Assembly: GCF_000613865.1 (NCBI RefSeq)
Contig: NZ_BAJU01000006.1
Location: forward strand, 31,452 to 95,451
DNA from: Acetobacter okinawensis JCM 25146
GTDB taxonomy: Bacteria > Pseudomonadota > Alphaproteobacteria > Acetobacterales > Acetobacteraceae
Length of the DNA stretch: 64,000 nucleotides
Direction of reading: 5' to 3'
Shown here: positions 47,946 through 57,493 of the stretch, piece by piece
Layout: each line of letters opens with the position of its first letter
How positions within the stretch are numbered: the stretch's first letter is position 1
Notes under the pieces: model-generated
The model's input: only the letters and a program-made list of their open reading frames with translations
What the model was told of the DNA's origin: nothing
Database searches by the model: none
Translations under genes and position numbers: made by a program

Positions 47946-48793
47946 GAGCCGCGCCAGCCGCAGTTGGTATTCTGGCAGGGGGAGGCCCCCTGCCAGCCAG
48001 AGTGGCTGAAGCAGCACATGCTGCGGGCATGCCCGTTTTTATCATCGGTTTTGAAGGCTTTGCCGAGCCTGACGTGCTGGCACCGTGGCCGCATGAATAT
48101 GTGCGTTTGGGTGCCGCCGGGCGCATGTTGGCGCTGCTGCGTGAACACCGCTGCACCGAACTGGTGCTGATCGGGCCTATCCGTCGCCCATCCCTGCGTA
48201 GTCTGTGCCCCGATGCCGAGGGAGCGCGTATTCTGGCGCGCCTAGGCAAGGCTTTGTTTGCAGGGGACGACGGGCTACTGGCCGCCCTTGTCCGCATTCT
48301 GGGCGAGGAAGGCTTTTGTGTGCGTGGCGCGCATGAATTTCTGTCCCACTCCATTGCGCAGCCCGGGGTGCTCGGGCGGTTTGTGCCCGATGCGCAGGCA
48401 ATGGCGGATATACGACATGGAGTCCGTGTTGTGCAGGCGCTTGGCAGGCTGGACATAGGGCAGGGCTGCGTGGTGCAAAACGGCGTCGTGCTGGCTGTGG
48501 AGGCCATGGAAGGCACGGATGCCATGCTTGTCCGTGCAGGCACCTGCCAGCAGCCAGGCGAGGGGGGGGTGCTGGTCAAGCTGCTCAAACCCGGTCAGGA
48601 AAAAAGAGCGGATATGCCAACCATTGGCCCGCAGACCCTCCATAATGCCCATGCGGCGGGCCTGCGTGGGGTCGCGTTCGAGGCAGGGAATACGCTATTG
48701 ACCGACAGGCAGGCCTGCGAGGCTGAGGCAGAGCGGCTGGGCCTGTTCCTGATCGCCATAGACCCGGAGGCCTGTCTGCGCTCTACACCGTAA
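47942..48793 (+). CDS. lpxI: UDP-2,3-diacylglucosamine pyrophosphatase LpxI
   Basis: 283 aa, DUF1009 family. GILAGGGPLPARVAEAA near the N-terminus, GCVVQNGVVLAVEAMEGTDAML in the middle, and VLVKLLKPGQEKRADMPTIGP at the C-terminus. It cleaves UDP-2,3-diacylglucosamine to lipid X, replacing LpxH in alphaproteobacteria. Overlaps lpxA. lpxB, the usual next gene, does not follow. Confidence 0.93.
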   Translation: MRAAPAAVGILAGGGPLPARVAEAAHAAGMPVFIIGFEGFAEPDVLAPWPHEYVRLGAAGRMLALLREHRCTELVLIGPIRRPSLRSLCPDAEGARILARLGKALFAGDDGLLAALVRILGEEGFCVRGAHEFLSHSIAQPGVLGRFVPDAQAMADIRHGVRVVQALGRLDIGQGCVVQNGVVLAVEAMEGTDAMLVRAGTCQQPGEGGVLVKLLKPGQEKRADMPTIGPQTLHNAHAAGLRGVAFEAGNTLLTDRQACEAEAERLGLFLIAIDPEACLRSTP

Positions 48794-48832
48794 AAACAGG
48801 CCATATCTATCGGGTCTGAGGGAGAATATGCC

Positions 48833-49222
48833 GTGTCCAGTTTTTTGCACACCATGGTTCGTGTCCGCGATCTTGAACGCAGTCTGGCGTTTTACACCCT
48901 GCTTGGCATGCATGAGTTGCGTCGCAAGGATGTGCCCGCTGGTGAATACACGCTTGTTTTTATCGGGTTCGCGGACAACGCTGCCGGGCAGGCGGAAATT
49001 GAACTGACCTACAACTGGGGGCAGGATAATGGGTACGATCTGGGGTCAGGCTTCGGGCATTTTGCCATTGGTGTGCCTGATGTGGCTGCGGCTGTAGAGC
49101 GTATTCGCGCTGGTGGCGGCAAAGTTGTGCGCGAGGCCGGACCAGTCAAGTTTGGCACCACGGTTATTGCCTTTGTTGAAGACCCCGATGGTTACCGGGT
49201 CGAACTGATCGAGCAGGCATAA
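48833..49222 (+). CDS. gloA: Lactoylglutathione lyase (glyoxalase I)
   Basis: 129 aa, two VOC half-domains. FLHTMVRVRDLERSLAFYT with the first metal His, LGMHELRRKDVPAGEYTLVF, ELTYNWG (metal Glu), GFGHFAIGVPDV (metal His) and EDPDGYRVELIEQ (metal Glu). Detoxifies methylglyoxal with glutathione. GTG start. Converges with the next gene. Confidence 0.94.
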   Translation: MSSFLHTMVRVRDLERSLAFYTLLGMHELRRKDVPAGEYTLVFIGFADNAAGQAEIELTYNWGQDNGYDLGSGFGHFAIGVPDVAAAVERIRAGGGKVVREAGPVKFGTTVIAFVEDPDGYRVELIEQA

Positions 49223-49228
49223 GGCCCG

Positions 49229-49624
49229 CTAGCCTGCCTTACGCTGCTTAAGGCGGGCGGTCAGCCTATCGAGCGAATCATTGATTGTCGCTGCGGCTTT
49301 TTCAATGGCAGGGTCGTTGTGGAGCGAGAGTTGCTCCGCGGCCAGCATGGCGGGGGAGACAATGCCCCGTATGTCATGCCGCAGTTTCTGGTCACTGTCT
49401 GCTGCTGGCGCTGTCGGGCTGGCAGGGAGGGCTACTGTTGCGGGCTGCGGGGTATTATGGGTACAGACCCATGCCGCAGATGCCGCGCCAAGGCCGATGA
49501 GCAGGGCCGTAAGTGGGTGTGATGCCCCAATGCCCATACCCAGAAGATAGGCCAGAACAGGCAGGCAGGTGACGGCCAGAATGGTACGAAGCCGGGAGAA
49601 TGAGGAGGGCATGCGGCTTTCCAT
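49229..49624 (-). CDS. Membrane protein with orphan DHp-like (histidine kinase dimerisation) segment
   Basis: About 131 aa from ATG 49624. Two membrane helices (LAVTCLPVLAYLLGMGIG and ALLIGLGAASAAWVC), a Pro/Ala linker, then a C-terminal two-helix segment beginning KLRHDIRGIVSPAMLAAEQL and ending SLDRLTARLKQ. The RHDIRG motif resembles the H-box of histidine kinases, where His is phosphorylated. No ATP-binding domain follows. A start at 49672 would place coding sequence over the rpmH promoter, so I prefer 49624 (or 49612). Function unknown. Confidence 0.65.
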   Translation of the reverse strand: MESRMPSSFSRLRTILAVTCLPVLAYLLGMGIGASHPLTALLIGLGAASAAWVCTHNTPQPATVALPASPTAPAADSDQKLRHDIRGIVSPAMLAAEQLSLHNDPAIEKAAATINDSLDRLTARLKQRKAG

Positions 49625-49671
49625 CAGGTGGGTGATCGTGCGCGAATAGTCATGCGACTCTGCACTGCACA

Positions 49672-49700
49672 TTGACGTTCTTCTATCTGAACTTTATAAG
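49672..49700 (+). promoter_or_regulatory. Promoter of rpmH-rnpA
   Basis: TTGACG (-35, 49672-49677), 17-base spacer, TATAAG (-10, 49695-49700), 73 bp before rpmH. A near-consensus housekeeping promoter with the same -35 as tRNA-His. Confidence 0.8.
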
Positions 49701-49772
49701 CCGCGACTTCAAGAGAGAGTGGCTCGTACGTGGCCACTGGCGAAGCATATTCAAACTGAAGGGAGTGCAGCC

Positions 49773-49907
49773 ATGAAGCGCACTTATCAACCGTCCCGGC
49801 TGGTCCGCAAGCGTCGTCACGGGTTCCGCACCCGTTCGGCTACTGTTGGCGGCCGTCGTATCCTGGCAAACCGTCGCTCCAAGGGCCGCAAGCGCCTTTC
49901 CGCGTAA
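49773..49907 (+). CDS. rpmH: 50S ribosomal protein L34
   Basis: 44 aa, [19 protein letters not shown] and [12 protein letters not shown] at the end. Ribosome binding site GAAGGGAG upstream. First gene of rpmH-rnpA-yidC. Confidence 0.98.
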   Translation: MKRTYQPSRLVRKRRHGFRTRSATVGGRRILANRRSKGRKRLSA

Positions 49908-49982
49908 GTGTTGTCCGGCAGTCCGGTTTTGATGGACTGGTCTGAAGGTCAGGAGCAGCCAGCGGCAGGGGCAGGCACGTCC

Positions 49983-50309
49983 ATGCGGCTCAAAAAGAGA
50001 AAAGAATTTCTCTTCATGGCAGCCAAGGGGCGTAAGGCTCCGGTGTCTGGTCTTGTCCTTCAGCTTTTCAGGCGGCCCGATTCGGACCCCGCGCGTGTTG
50101 GCTTCACGGTGACCAAAAAAGTCGGTAATGCCGTGGTGCGTAACCGGGTGCGCCGCAGACTGCGTGAGGTTGTGCGCAGAGTGGAAGCCGATACACCGCT
50201 GAATGGGCTGGATCTGGTGCTGATAGGACGTGGCTCCACGCGGGAGCGCGCCTTTGACGCACTGGTGGCCGATTTTCGGAAAGCGTTGAAACTCTGTTTG
50301 CGGGATTAG
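49983..50309 (+). CDS. rnpA: Ribonuclease P protein component
   Basis: Binds the RNase P RNA to mature tRNA 5' ends. About 109 aa from ATG 49983 ([16 protein letters not shown]), with [20 protein letters not shown] and RRLREVVRR as the RNA-binding signature. In-frame starts also exist at 49908 (directly after rpmH) and 49932. They give N-terminal extensions of up to 25 residues, as seen in some rnpA genes, so the start is uncertain. Confidence 0.93.
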   Translation: MRLKKRKEFLFMAAKGRKAPVSGLVLQLFRRPDSDPARVGFTVTKKVGNAVVRNRVRRRLREVVRRVEADTPLNGLDLVLIGRGSTRERAFDALVADFRKALKLCLRD

Positions 50310-50440
50310 GGCATGCCCTGATTTCTGTAGTTCTGCCGATCCTGCGCTGGAACACGGTTGTGCCGCTCAAGACCACCGTTTTATGCGGTCGTTGAGTTTT
50401 CCATTTTTGTTAAGTGCAGGGGGCCAGCAGGCCAGAGCTC

Positions 50441-52209
50441 ATGGATTCAAAACGTCTCATACTGGCAACATTGCTGTCAGCTCTGGTTCTTATCGGGTTT
50501 GATTATTTCTTTCCCCAGGCTCCGGCACATCAGCCCTCCCAGCAGGTGACGCAGACTGCGGCCAGCCAGAGCGCTTCGGCTTCTGCTACAGGTGCAGGGC
50601 TGGCGGTCGCCCCACGGGATTCCGCGTCAGCAGCTCCAACAGATACCACTGATGGGCCAGATACCCGCATTGCCATTAACGCCCCTTCTGTGCAGGGGAG
50701 CATCAACCTGCGCGGCGCACGGCTGGATGATCTGGTGCTCAAGCAGTACCGTGAGACCGTAAAGCCTGACAGCCCGGATGTGCGGGTGCTCAGCCCCGTG
50801 GACACCAAGCGGGCTGATTTTGTGGACTTTGGCTGGCGCGCTGCAACCTCGGATGTGCCGCTGGCCCTGCCTAATGCCCGTACATTGTGGAAAGCCTCCG
50901 GCACGTTGCTGGATGTGGACCACCCGCTAACACTGAGCTGGGATAACGGCCAGGGTCTGACGTTTGAAGTCGCACTTGGGTGGACAAAGACTACATGTTC
51001 ACCGTGACCCAGCGCGTGCATAACGCTACGGGGCAGAGTGTGGCCCTTTACCCCTATTACCGTGTGAACCGTGGTTACACGCCGGAAGAAACCGGCGGCA
51101 TGCTGGTGCATGAAGGCCCGATTGCGGTAATTGATGACCGCCTGAACGAAGGGTCCTACAAATCTGTCCGTAATGATGGGGTCCCGCCTGAAAACGTGGC
51201 ATGGAGCCATCAGGGTACAGGTGGCTGGGCCGGCATTACCGATAAATACTGGCTGATGGCCATTGTGCCTGACCAGACCGCCAGTGTTGTGGGCACTTAT
51301 GCGTGGCAGGCCGCTCAGGGGCAGTATCAGGTAGGCTTTACCGCCACCGCTCCGGTGCAGGTTGGTGTGGGGCAGAGTGCCTCCACGCAGGCCCATGTGT
51401 TTGCTGGTGCCAAGGAAGTGCGGCTGTTAGAGCAGTATGAGCACGACCTGCATATTCCCATGTTCTGGAAGGCCGTGGACTTCGGGTGGCTTTCCTTCCT
51501 GACCCGTCCTGTGTTCTTTGTGCTGGACTGGCTGAACAGCCATTTGGGCAGCTTTGGTATGGCCCTGCTGACCTTTACGGTTATCGTCAAGGTTGCGTTC
51601 CTGCCGCTGACCATCAAACAGATGCGCATGACATGGAAGACATCGCGCCTGAAGCCGCAGGTGGACCTGATCCGTGCGCGCCACAAGGATGATCCGGTGG
51701 CCATGCAGCAGCAGATTATGATGCTCTATCGCAAAGAGAAGGTCAGCCTGTTTGGCGGCTTCCTGCCCCTGTTCATTCAGGCCCCGGTTTTCTGGTGCCT
51801 CTACAAGGACCTGTATGTCACGATTGAAATGCGGCATGCGCCTTTTGTCGGCTGGGTAAAGGATCTGTCGGCACAAGACCCGACCAACATCTTCAACCTG
51901 TTCGGCCTTATTCCGTTTGAGCCGACGCATATTCTGCCGGTGCTTACGCTGGGGGCATGGCCCATCCTGTATGGTGCCAGCATGTTTATCATGCAGAAGA
52001 TCAGTGCGAGTTCCACCAGCATTGATCCCGCACAGCAGAAGGTGATGATGTTCATTCCGCTGCTGTTCACCTTCTTCATGGCGCATCAGCCTGTTGGTCT
52101 GGTCATTTACTATTGCTGGAGTAACGTACTGACCGCCATTCAGCAGATTATCATTATGGGGCGTCTCAAGGCTGCTGACGCCAAGCCCCAACTGGTTGCC
52201 AAAAAATGA
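50441..52209 (+). CDS. yidC: Membrane protein insertase YidC (frameshift as assembled)
   Basis: N-terminal helix (RLILATLLSALVLIGFDYFF), a large periplasmic domain and C-terminal five-helix insertase core (LLTFTVIVKVAFLPLTIKQ and LFIQAPVFWCLYKDLYV). The frame breaks at about 50979: EVALG-VDKDYMFTVTQRV is expected, and one G of a GGGG run is missing. Joined length 589 aa. Follows rnpA after 131 bp. yidD, often between them, is not recognisable. Stop overlaps engB. Confidence 0.93.
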
Positions 52210-52877
52210 TGGAGCAAGTGCCTTCTTTCCGTGAACTGAAGGACAAGGCAGACATTGCCGCCGCCCTGGAGGAAGGGCGGCGGCTTTTTGCCGGTTCATG
52301 CGAATTTGTGTTTGGTGCCCAGAAGCTGGGCCAGCTCCCCCCCCAGACGCTGCCCGAAATTGCTTTTGCGGGACGTTCCAATGTGGGTAAGTCCAGCCTG
52401 ATTAACGCGCTGACGGGGCGCAAGACGCTGGCGCGTGCCTCGTCCGAGCCGGGGCGCACCAAGCAGCTCAACTTTTTTGATCTCGCCCAGCGCCTGATGC
52501 TGGTGGATATGCCCGGTTACGGATTTGCCCGCGCCGCCAAATCCGTAAAGGAAGACTGGCAGGAGATGATGTTCGACTACCTGCGCGGGCGCCCCTGCCT
52601 GCGCCGGGTTGTTCTGCTGCTGGATGCACGGGTGGAAATGAAAACGCATGACCAAGAGGTCATGAAGCTGCTTGACCGCGCGGCAGTCAGCTTTCAGGTC
52701 GTGCTGACCAAGTGTGATGACGTCAAACCCACGGCACTGGTACGCAAACAGGCCGATGTGGAGGCCGAGATCGCACGCCACGCTGCGGCTTTTCCGCATC
52801 TCTCTCTTACCAGTAGCCAGACCGGGCAGGGCATTGAGGCATTGCGGGCGGAACTGGCAGAATTTGCCCTGACGTGA
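52206..52877 (+). CDS. engB: Ribosome biogenesis GTPase EngB/YsxC
   Basis: About 223 aa. G1 FAGRSNVGKSSLINAL, SSEPGRTKQLNFF (G2), LVDMPGYGFA (G3), LTKCDDVKP (G4), SLTSSQTGQG (G5). Needed for 50S assembly. ATGATGG start overlapping the yidC stop (ATGA), so the two are translationally coupled. Confidence 0.95.
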   Translation: MMEQVPSFRELKDKADIAAALEEGRRLFAGSCEFVFGAQKLGQLPPQTLPEIAFAGRSNVGKSSLINALTGRKTLARASSEPGRTKQLNFFDLAQRLMLVDMPGYGFARAAKSVKEDWQEMMFDYLRGRPCLRRVVLLLDARVEMKTHDQEVMKLLDRAAVSFQVVLTKCDDVKPTALVRKQADVEAEIARHAAAFPHLSLTSSQTGQGIEALRAELAEFALT

Positions 52878-52916
52878 TCGGGGAAAATGGACAGAAGACG
52901 GCAGGATTTTCAGAGC

Positions 52917-53833
52917 ATGACTGAACCCAGACTCCCCCCTTCCAGCGCTCCGCATGACGCCGTGCATGAGGCCGCCGTGCTGGCGAACGCCCTGCCATAC
53001 CTGCGACGCTACGCGGGGGACACCATTGTGGTCAAATATGGTGGACACGCCATGGGCGATGCGGGTCTGGCCAAGACCTTCGGGCGCGATATTGCTCTGC
53101 TCAAGCAGGTCGGTATCAACCTGTTGTGGTGCATGGCGGGGGGCCGCAGATCAACCAGATGCTCAAGCGGCTGGACATCCCCTCCCACTTCATTGATGGG
53201 CTGCGCGTAACAGACGCCAATGTGGTCGATGTGATCGAGATGGTGCTGGCTGGTTCGGTCAACAAGCAGGTGGCGGAACTGATCTGCGAGGCTGGGGCGT
53301 TGGCCGTTGGTATTTCGGGCAAGGATGGCAAGCTGATCACCGCCCGCAAGCTGCGCCGGACCGTGCGGGACATGGACAGCCAGATCGAACGGGTGCTGGA
53401 CCTTGGATTTGTGGGTGAGCCTGTCAAGGTTGACCCGCGGGTGATCTATGCGCTGTCCGGCTCGGGGCTGATCCCGGTTATAGCGCCCGTGGGCCTCGGT
53501 GAGGACGGTGAGACCTATAACATCAACGCTGATACAGCGGCTGGTGCGGTTGCCGGTGCTGTGCACGCCACCCGCCTGCTGATGCTGACGGATGTACCCG
53601 GTGTGCTGGATAAGCAGGGGCAGCTCATCCCCGAACTGACTGCGGCGCAGGCCCGGCAGGCCATTGAGGACGGTGTGATTACCGGCGGTATGATCCCCAA
53701 GGTGGAAACCTGCATTGAGGCTGTGCAGGGCGGAGCCAGAGGGGCGGTTATTATTGATGGCCGTATGCCCCACGCCTGCCTGCTGGAACTGTTTACGGCC
53801 TCCGGGTCGGGGACACTCATCCGCGCGGAATAA
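52917..53833 (+). CDS. argB: Acetylglutamate kinase (frameshift as assembled)
   Basis: Second step of arginine synthesis. [21 protein letters not shown], then the frame breaks near 53123. The next frame gives [22 protein letters not shown] [15 protein letters not shown], and [22 protein letters not shown], and [10 protein letters not shown]. One G restored gives about 305 aa. Both ATG 52917 and ATG 52887 are possible; the latter has GGGGA close by. Confidence 0.92.
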
Positions 53834-53962
53834 CCTCGCGCGTGCGGGGTACTGACCCACGTTGACAGGATAGGCCCCTGTCCGCATGGTCTTTTTCCTC
53901 TTTTGTTGCCGGGCGGGCCTGTCGTCCGGTCTGTAATTTTCATTGTTTCTGATTGGTGTGCC

Positions 53963-54811
53963 ATGACAGACGAAACCCTCCGCGCTCATATTGAAAACCT
54001 GTGGGAAGAGCGCGACCGCATTTCTTCCGCAACCGTGGGCAAAGACCGTGACGCCATTGAGGCCGCGCTTGAAGCGCTGGACTCTGGTCGTCTGCGCGTG
54101 GCTGCTCCGCAGGAAGACGGATGGGTTGTTCATGAATGGCTGAAAAAAGCCGTACTGCTGTCTTTCCGCCTTAACGATAGCCTTGTCATTCCTGGTGGTG
54201 CAGCGGGCGCTCCGGCTTATGACAAGGTGCCTCTCAAGTTTGCTGGCTGGGATCAGGCACGTTTTGATCAGGCCGGGTTTCGGGTTGTGCCGGGTGCTGT
54301 TGTGCGCCGTTCGGCCTTTATTGCCCCTGGTGCGGTGCTGATGCCGAGCTTTGTCAATGTGGGTGCCCGTGTAGATAGCGGCACCATGGTGGACACATGG
54401 TCCACCATTGGGAGCTGTGCACAGATTGGCAAGAACTGTCACATTAGCGGTGGCGCAGGTATTGGCGGTGTGTTGGAGCCGTTGCAGGCTGCTCCGGTTA
54501 TTATCGAAGACAACTGCTTTATCGGCGCTCGCTCGGAAGTGGCTGAGGGCGTGATTGTGGAACGGGGCTCGGTCCTGTCCATGGGCGTGTTCCTTGGTGC
54601 ATCCACCAAGATTGTGGACCGGGCAACTGGCGAGATCTACATGGGCCGCGTACCCGCCTATTCCGTGGTTGTGCCGGGTACCATGCCATCCTCCAACCCG
54701 GTTGGCCCCGATGGCCGCCCCAACCCCGCTCTGGCCTGTGCGGTTATCGTCAAGCGCGTGGATGAGCGGACCCGCTCCAAAACATCCATCAACGAACTGC
54801 TGCGTGACTGA
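53963..54811 (+). CDS. dapD: 2,3,4,5-tetrahydropyridine-2,6-dicarboxylate N-succinyltransferase
   Basis: 282 aa hexapeptide-repeat acyltransferase of the succinylase lysine/diaminopimelate pathway. [17 protein letters not shown] near the N-terminus, then [20 protein letters not shown] and [19 protein letters not shown], and C-terminal [14 protein letters not shown]. dapE, which removes the succinyl group two steps later, is next. Confidence 0.96.
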   Translation: MTDETLRAHIENLWEERDRISSATVGKDRDAIEAALEALDSGRLRVAAPQEDGWVVHEWLKKAVLLSFRLNDSLVIPGGAAGAPAYDKVPLKFAGWDQARFDQAGFRVVPGAVVRRSAFIAPGAVLMPSFVNVGARVDSGTMVDTWSTIGSCAQIGKNCHISGGAGIGGVLEPLQAAPVIIEDNCFIGARSEVAEGVIVERGSVLSMGVFLGASTKIVDRATGEIYMGRVPAYSVVVPGTMPSSNPVGPDGRPNPALACAVIVKRVDERTRSKTSINELLRD

Positions 54812-54843
54812 ACCGAGCGGTTGTTAAAGGACGAGGCGGACGT

Positions 54844-56019
54844 ATGACAACAGGCACCACCGGAGCACTCCCCGCTGATCTGGCGCTGACAGACCCGGTG
54901 GCCGTGGCCCGGTTGCTTATTCGTCAGCCCTCGGTCACCCCCGACCCCGGTGCGTCCCAGCTTCTGCTTGGGGCCATGCTGGAGCGTATGGGGTTTACGG
55001 TCACGCACCTGCCTTTTGGCGAGGGTGCGGAGCGCACCCCAAACCTGTTTGCCCGTCTGGGTACAGGGGGGCCTCATATCTGCTACGCTGGGCATACGGA
55101 TGTGGTCCCGGTTGGTCATGAGGCCGACTGGACATACCCTCCCTTTGCTGCCGAGATCGTGGATGGTGTGCTCTACGGTCGGGGTGCGTGCGATATGAAA
55201 GGCGGCATAGCCGCCTGTGTTGCTGCCATTGCCCGCCGGGTGAACACCGGTCTGGGCCATGGTTCCATCAGCCTGCTGATTACGGGGGATGAGGAAGGCC
55301 CGGCCACCTATGGCACCCAGAAGGTGCTGGAGTGGATGGCCGTACAGGGCCAGATACCTGACTACTGTCTGGTAGGGGAGCCAACAAACCCCCAGACACT
55401 AGGCGAGATGGTCAAGGTCGGCCGCCGTGGCAGCCTGAACGCCCGTATTGTTGTTGAAGGCACGCAGGGGCATGTGGCCTACCCGCACCGTGCGGACAAT
55501 CCGGTACATCGTCTGCTTGCCGTGCTTGATGCCCTGCGGGCGACGCCACTGGATCATGGGTCGGAATATTTTGAATCTTCCAGCCTGCAGGTAACCAGTC
55601 TGGATGTGGGCAATACCGCCTCCAATCTTATTCCTGCCCGTGCGGAAGCGCGGCTGAACATTCGCTTTAACGACCTGCATACAGGCGCTGCCCTTCAAGG
55701 CTGGATTGAAACTGTATGCGCCCAGCACGCGCCGCGTGCGTGTGTTGAGAGCAGGATTAGCGGTGAGTCGTTTTTTGCTCCTCCGGGTCAGGAGATGGCG
55801 GTGCTGCAACAGGCCATTACAGATGTAACGGGGCTCACCCCCAAACTGGATACGGGGGGTGGTACGTCGGATGCGCGCTTTATTGCCCGTTACTGCCCGG
55901 TTGCGGAGTTTGGTCTGGTCGGGGCGAGTATTCACAAGGTGGATGAACATGCAGCGGTTGCTGACATGGAAAAACTGACCCGGATTTATGAGGCCTTCTT
56001 TAAAGGGGTAGGGGTGTGA
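54844..56019 (+). CDS. dapE: Succinyl-diaminopimelate desuccinylase
   Basis: 391 aa, M20 dinuclear Zn peptidase family. CYAGHTDVVP (Zn His), GRGACDMKGGIAA (bridging Asp), TGDEEGPATYG (catalytic and Zn Glu), GEPTN (Zn Glu), and C-terminal ASIHKVDEHA (Zn His). Supplies LL-diaminopimelate for lysine and peptidoglycan. Stop overlaps the next gene (GTGA). Confidence 0.96.
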   Translation: MTTGTTGALPADLALTDPVAVARLLIRQPSVTPDPGASQLLLGAMLERMGFTVTHLPFGEGAERTPNLFARLGTGGPHICYAGHTDVVPVGHEADWTYPPFAAEIVDGVLYGRGACDMKGGIAACVAAIARRVNTGLGHGSISLLITGDEEGPATYGTQKVLEWMAVQGQIPDYCLVGEPTNPQTLGEMVKVGRRGSLNARIVVEGTQGHVAYPHRADNPVHRLLAVLDALRATPLDHGSEYFESSSLQVTSLDVGNTASNLIPARAEARLNIRFNDLHTGAALQGWIETVCAQHAPRACVESRISGESFFAPPGQEMAVLQQAITDVTGLTPKLDTGGGTSDARFIARYCPVAEFGLVGASIHKVDEHAAVADMEKLTRIYEAFFKGVGV

Positions 56020-56639
56020 TTCCACAGACAGGCAAGTTGGGCGCAGTGCGGCGCATAATACAGGGTATGCTGCTGCTTGCGGGTGGCAAGCGGGAGGGGC
56101 TGGCTTATTTTGAAGGCACGCCCGATGCTTTTGGCGCAGCACTAGCCCCGCAGATGGCCTGCATACTGGTGGGCGGCGTGCAGATTTTTCTGCTGCCGGA
56201 CAAGGTCATGTCTGCCACCAAGCTACTGCTTTCCCTGTGCGTGCTGTTTCTGCCTGCTGTAGTCTCCCATTTTTACGCCCAGCGCTGGGGGCGTGGTGCG
56301 CTCTGGCTGCGCTATATCACGGCAGCAACGTGGTGCGGCTGGGTTGTGGTGCTGATCTGTTTGGCCTGTGCGCTTATCGCTGCGGTGTTTACGCCCGATA
56401 TTGCCCGCCAGCAGGCTTTTATTGGTGCTCTGGCCCTGTGTGCTGCGGCGTATGAGCTATGGTTGCAGTGGTTTGTGGCCAAGGTGGGGTTGGGTGTGTC
56501 CGGCGCTCGGGCGGCTCTGCTTTACGTGTCCATTCTGCTTGCGTCCATTACGCTCTATGGGCTGGCCGCACTGTTGCCCCCGCATTACATGGTTATCACG
56601 GATCTGCTTCAGCCGATGGTGAACATTAAAAGCAACTGA
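56016..56639 (+). CDS. Integral membrane protein, unknown function
   Basis: 207 aa with about five membrane helices (residues ~45-62, 68-86, 100-128, 135-155, 165-188). Lacks any motif I recognise. GTG start inside the dapE stop (GTGA, 56016-56019), so it is translated with dapE. The arrangement suggests an envelope-related role, but this is only context. Converges with truA. Confidence 0.75.
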   Translation: MIPQTGKLGAVRRIIQGMLLLAGGKREGLAYFEGTPDAFGAALAPQMACILVGGVQIFLLPDKVMSATKLLLSLCVLFLPAVVSHFYAQRWGRGALWLRYITAATWCGWVVVLICLACALIAAVFTPDIARQQAFIGALALCAAAYELWLQWFVAKVGLGVSGARAALLYVSILLASITLYGLAALLPPHYMVITDLLQPMVNIKSN

Positions 56640-56689
56640 GCGCAGCAGCCCCGATATGCCAGAGCATGGCATGTGGGGCGGCCTTGAAC

Positions 56690-57493
56690 TCAGGTGCTGT
56701 TACGGGCTGGTGGGTGTGCCAAACGGATCGGTTCATACCCGACCCCGGTCAGGTACAATCCGTCAGGCGGGGCCGTGGGGCCTGCGGCACTGCGGTCACA
56801 TGCAGCAAGGGCATGGGCCACCCGTTCTGGCTCCCATGCGCCGGTGCCAACTTTTTTGAGCGTGCCGACCATATTGCGGACCTGATGGTGCAGAAAAGAC
56901 CGCGCCTTGGCAACAACATGCACCTCATCCCCCACACGTGTAATGTCCAGCTGGTCCAGCGTGCGAATGGGGCTGTTGGCCTGACAGGCTACGGCGCGGA
57001 ACGATGTAAAGTCATGCTGTCCAAGCAGGCATGTGGCCGCCTCTTGCATGCGCAGCACGTCCAGCGGAGATTTGACGTGCCAGACATGGCCCTCGGCCAG
57101 AGCAGGCCGTGTGCGCCGGTTGAGAATGCGGTAGCGGTACGAGCGCCATGTGGCGGAAAACCGCGCACTCCAGTCCAGACTGACTGGTGCGGCATCCAGC
57201 ACCACGATAGCGTGGGGTTTAAGGTGGTAGCTCAGTCCCTCACGCACGGAGTAGCTGGAAAAGCGGACATCCGCGGGGAAGTCCAGATGGGCGACCTGTG
57301 CCAGAGCATGCACGCCCGAATCCGTGCGCCCCGCTGTAATGCTGGATACAGGCCTGCCACCGGCAAGGCGAAACGCCGCTTCTTCCAACAAAGCCTGCAC
57401 GGACAGGCCTGAGGCCTGCTTCTGCCAGCCGACAAGGCCGCGTCCGTCGTATTCGAGTTGAACGGCCCAGCGCTGAATGGCGGGCTTGGTCAT
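56690..57493 (-). CDS. truA: tRNA pseudouridine(38-40) synthase TruA
   Basis: 267 aa. LEYDGRGLVGWQKQ, the catalytic Asp in AGRTDSGVHALAQ, SYHLKPHAIVV, RRTRPALAEG, and FLHHQVRNMVGTL. Modifies the anticodon stem of several tRNAs. Its ATG shares ATGA with the restored fmt stop. Order def-fmt-truA on the minus strand is a translation-linked cluster. Confidence 0.96.
   Translation of the reverse strand: MTKPAIQRWAVQLEYDGRGLVGWQKQASGLSVQALLEEAAFRLAGGRPVSSITAGRTDSGVHALAQVAHLDFPADVRFSSYSVREGLSYHLKPHAIVVLDAAPVSLDWSARFSATWRSYRYRILNRRTRPALAEGHVWHVKSPLDVLRMQEAATCLLGQHDFTSFRAVACQANSPIRTLDQLDITRVGDEVHVVAKARSFLHHQVRNMVGTLKKVGTGAWEPERVAHALAACDRSAAGPTAPPDGLYLTGVGYEPIRLAHPPARNST

Noticed and set aside
49625..49672. 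Upstream start (49672) for the DHp-like protein
   Set aside because: It would place the coding sequence against the -35 box of the rpmH promoter; later ATGs at 49624 or 49612 directly precede the membrane helices.
53009..54442. Long antisense open frame spanning the argB-dapD border
   Set aside because: Overlaps two well-supported plus-strand genes and their spacer; composition is that of a reversed coding strand.
57240..57489. Extended C-terminus of fmt overlapping truA by 250 bp
   Set aside because: Reading past the frameshift gives sequence without Fmt similarity; the restored frame stops in ATGA overlap with truA.
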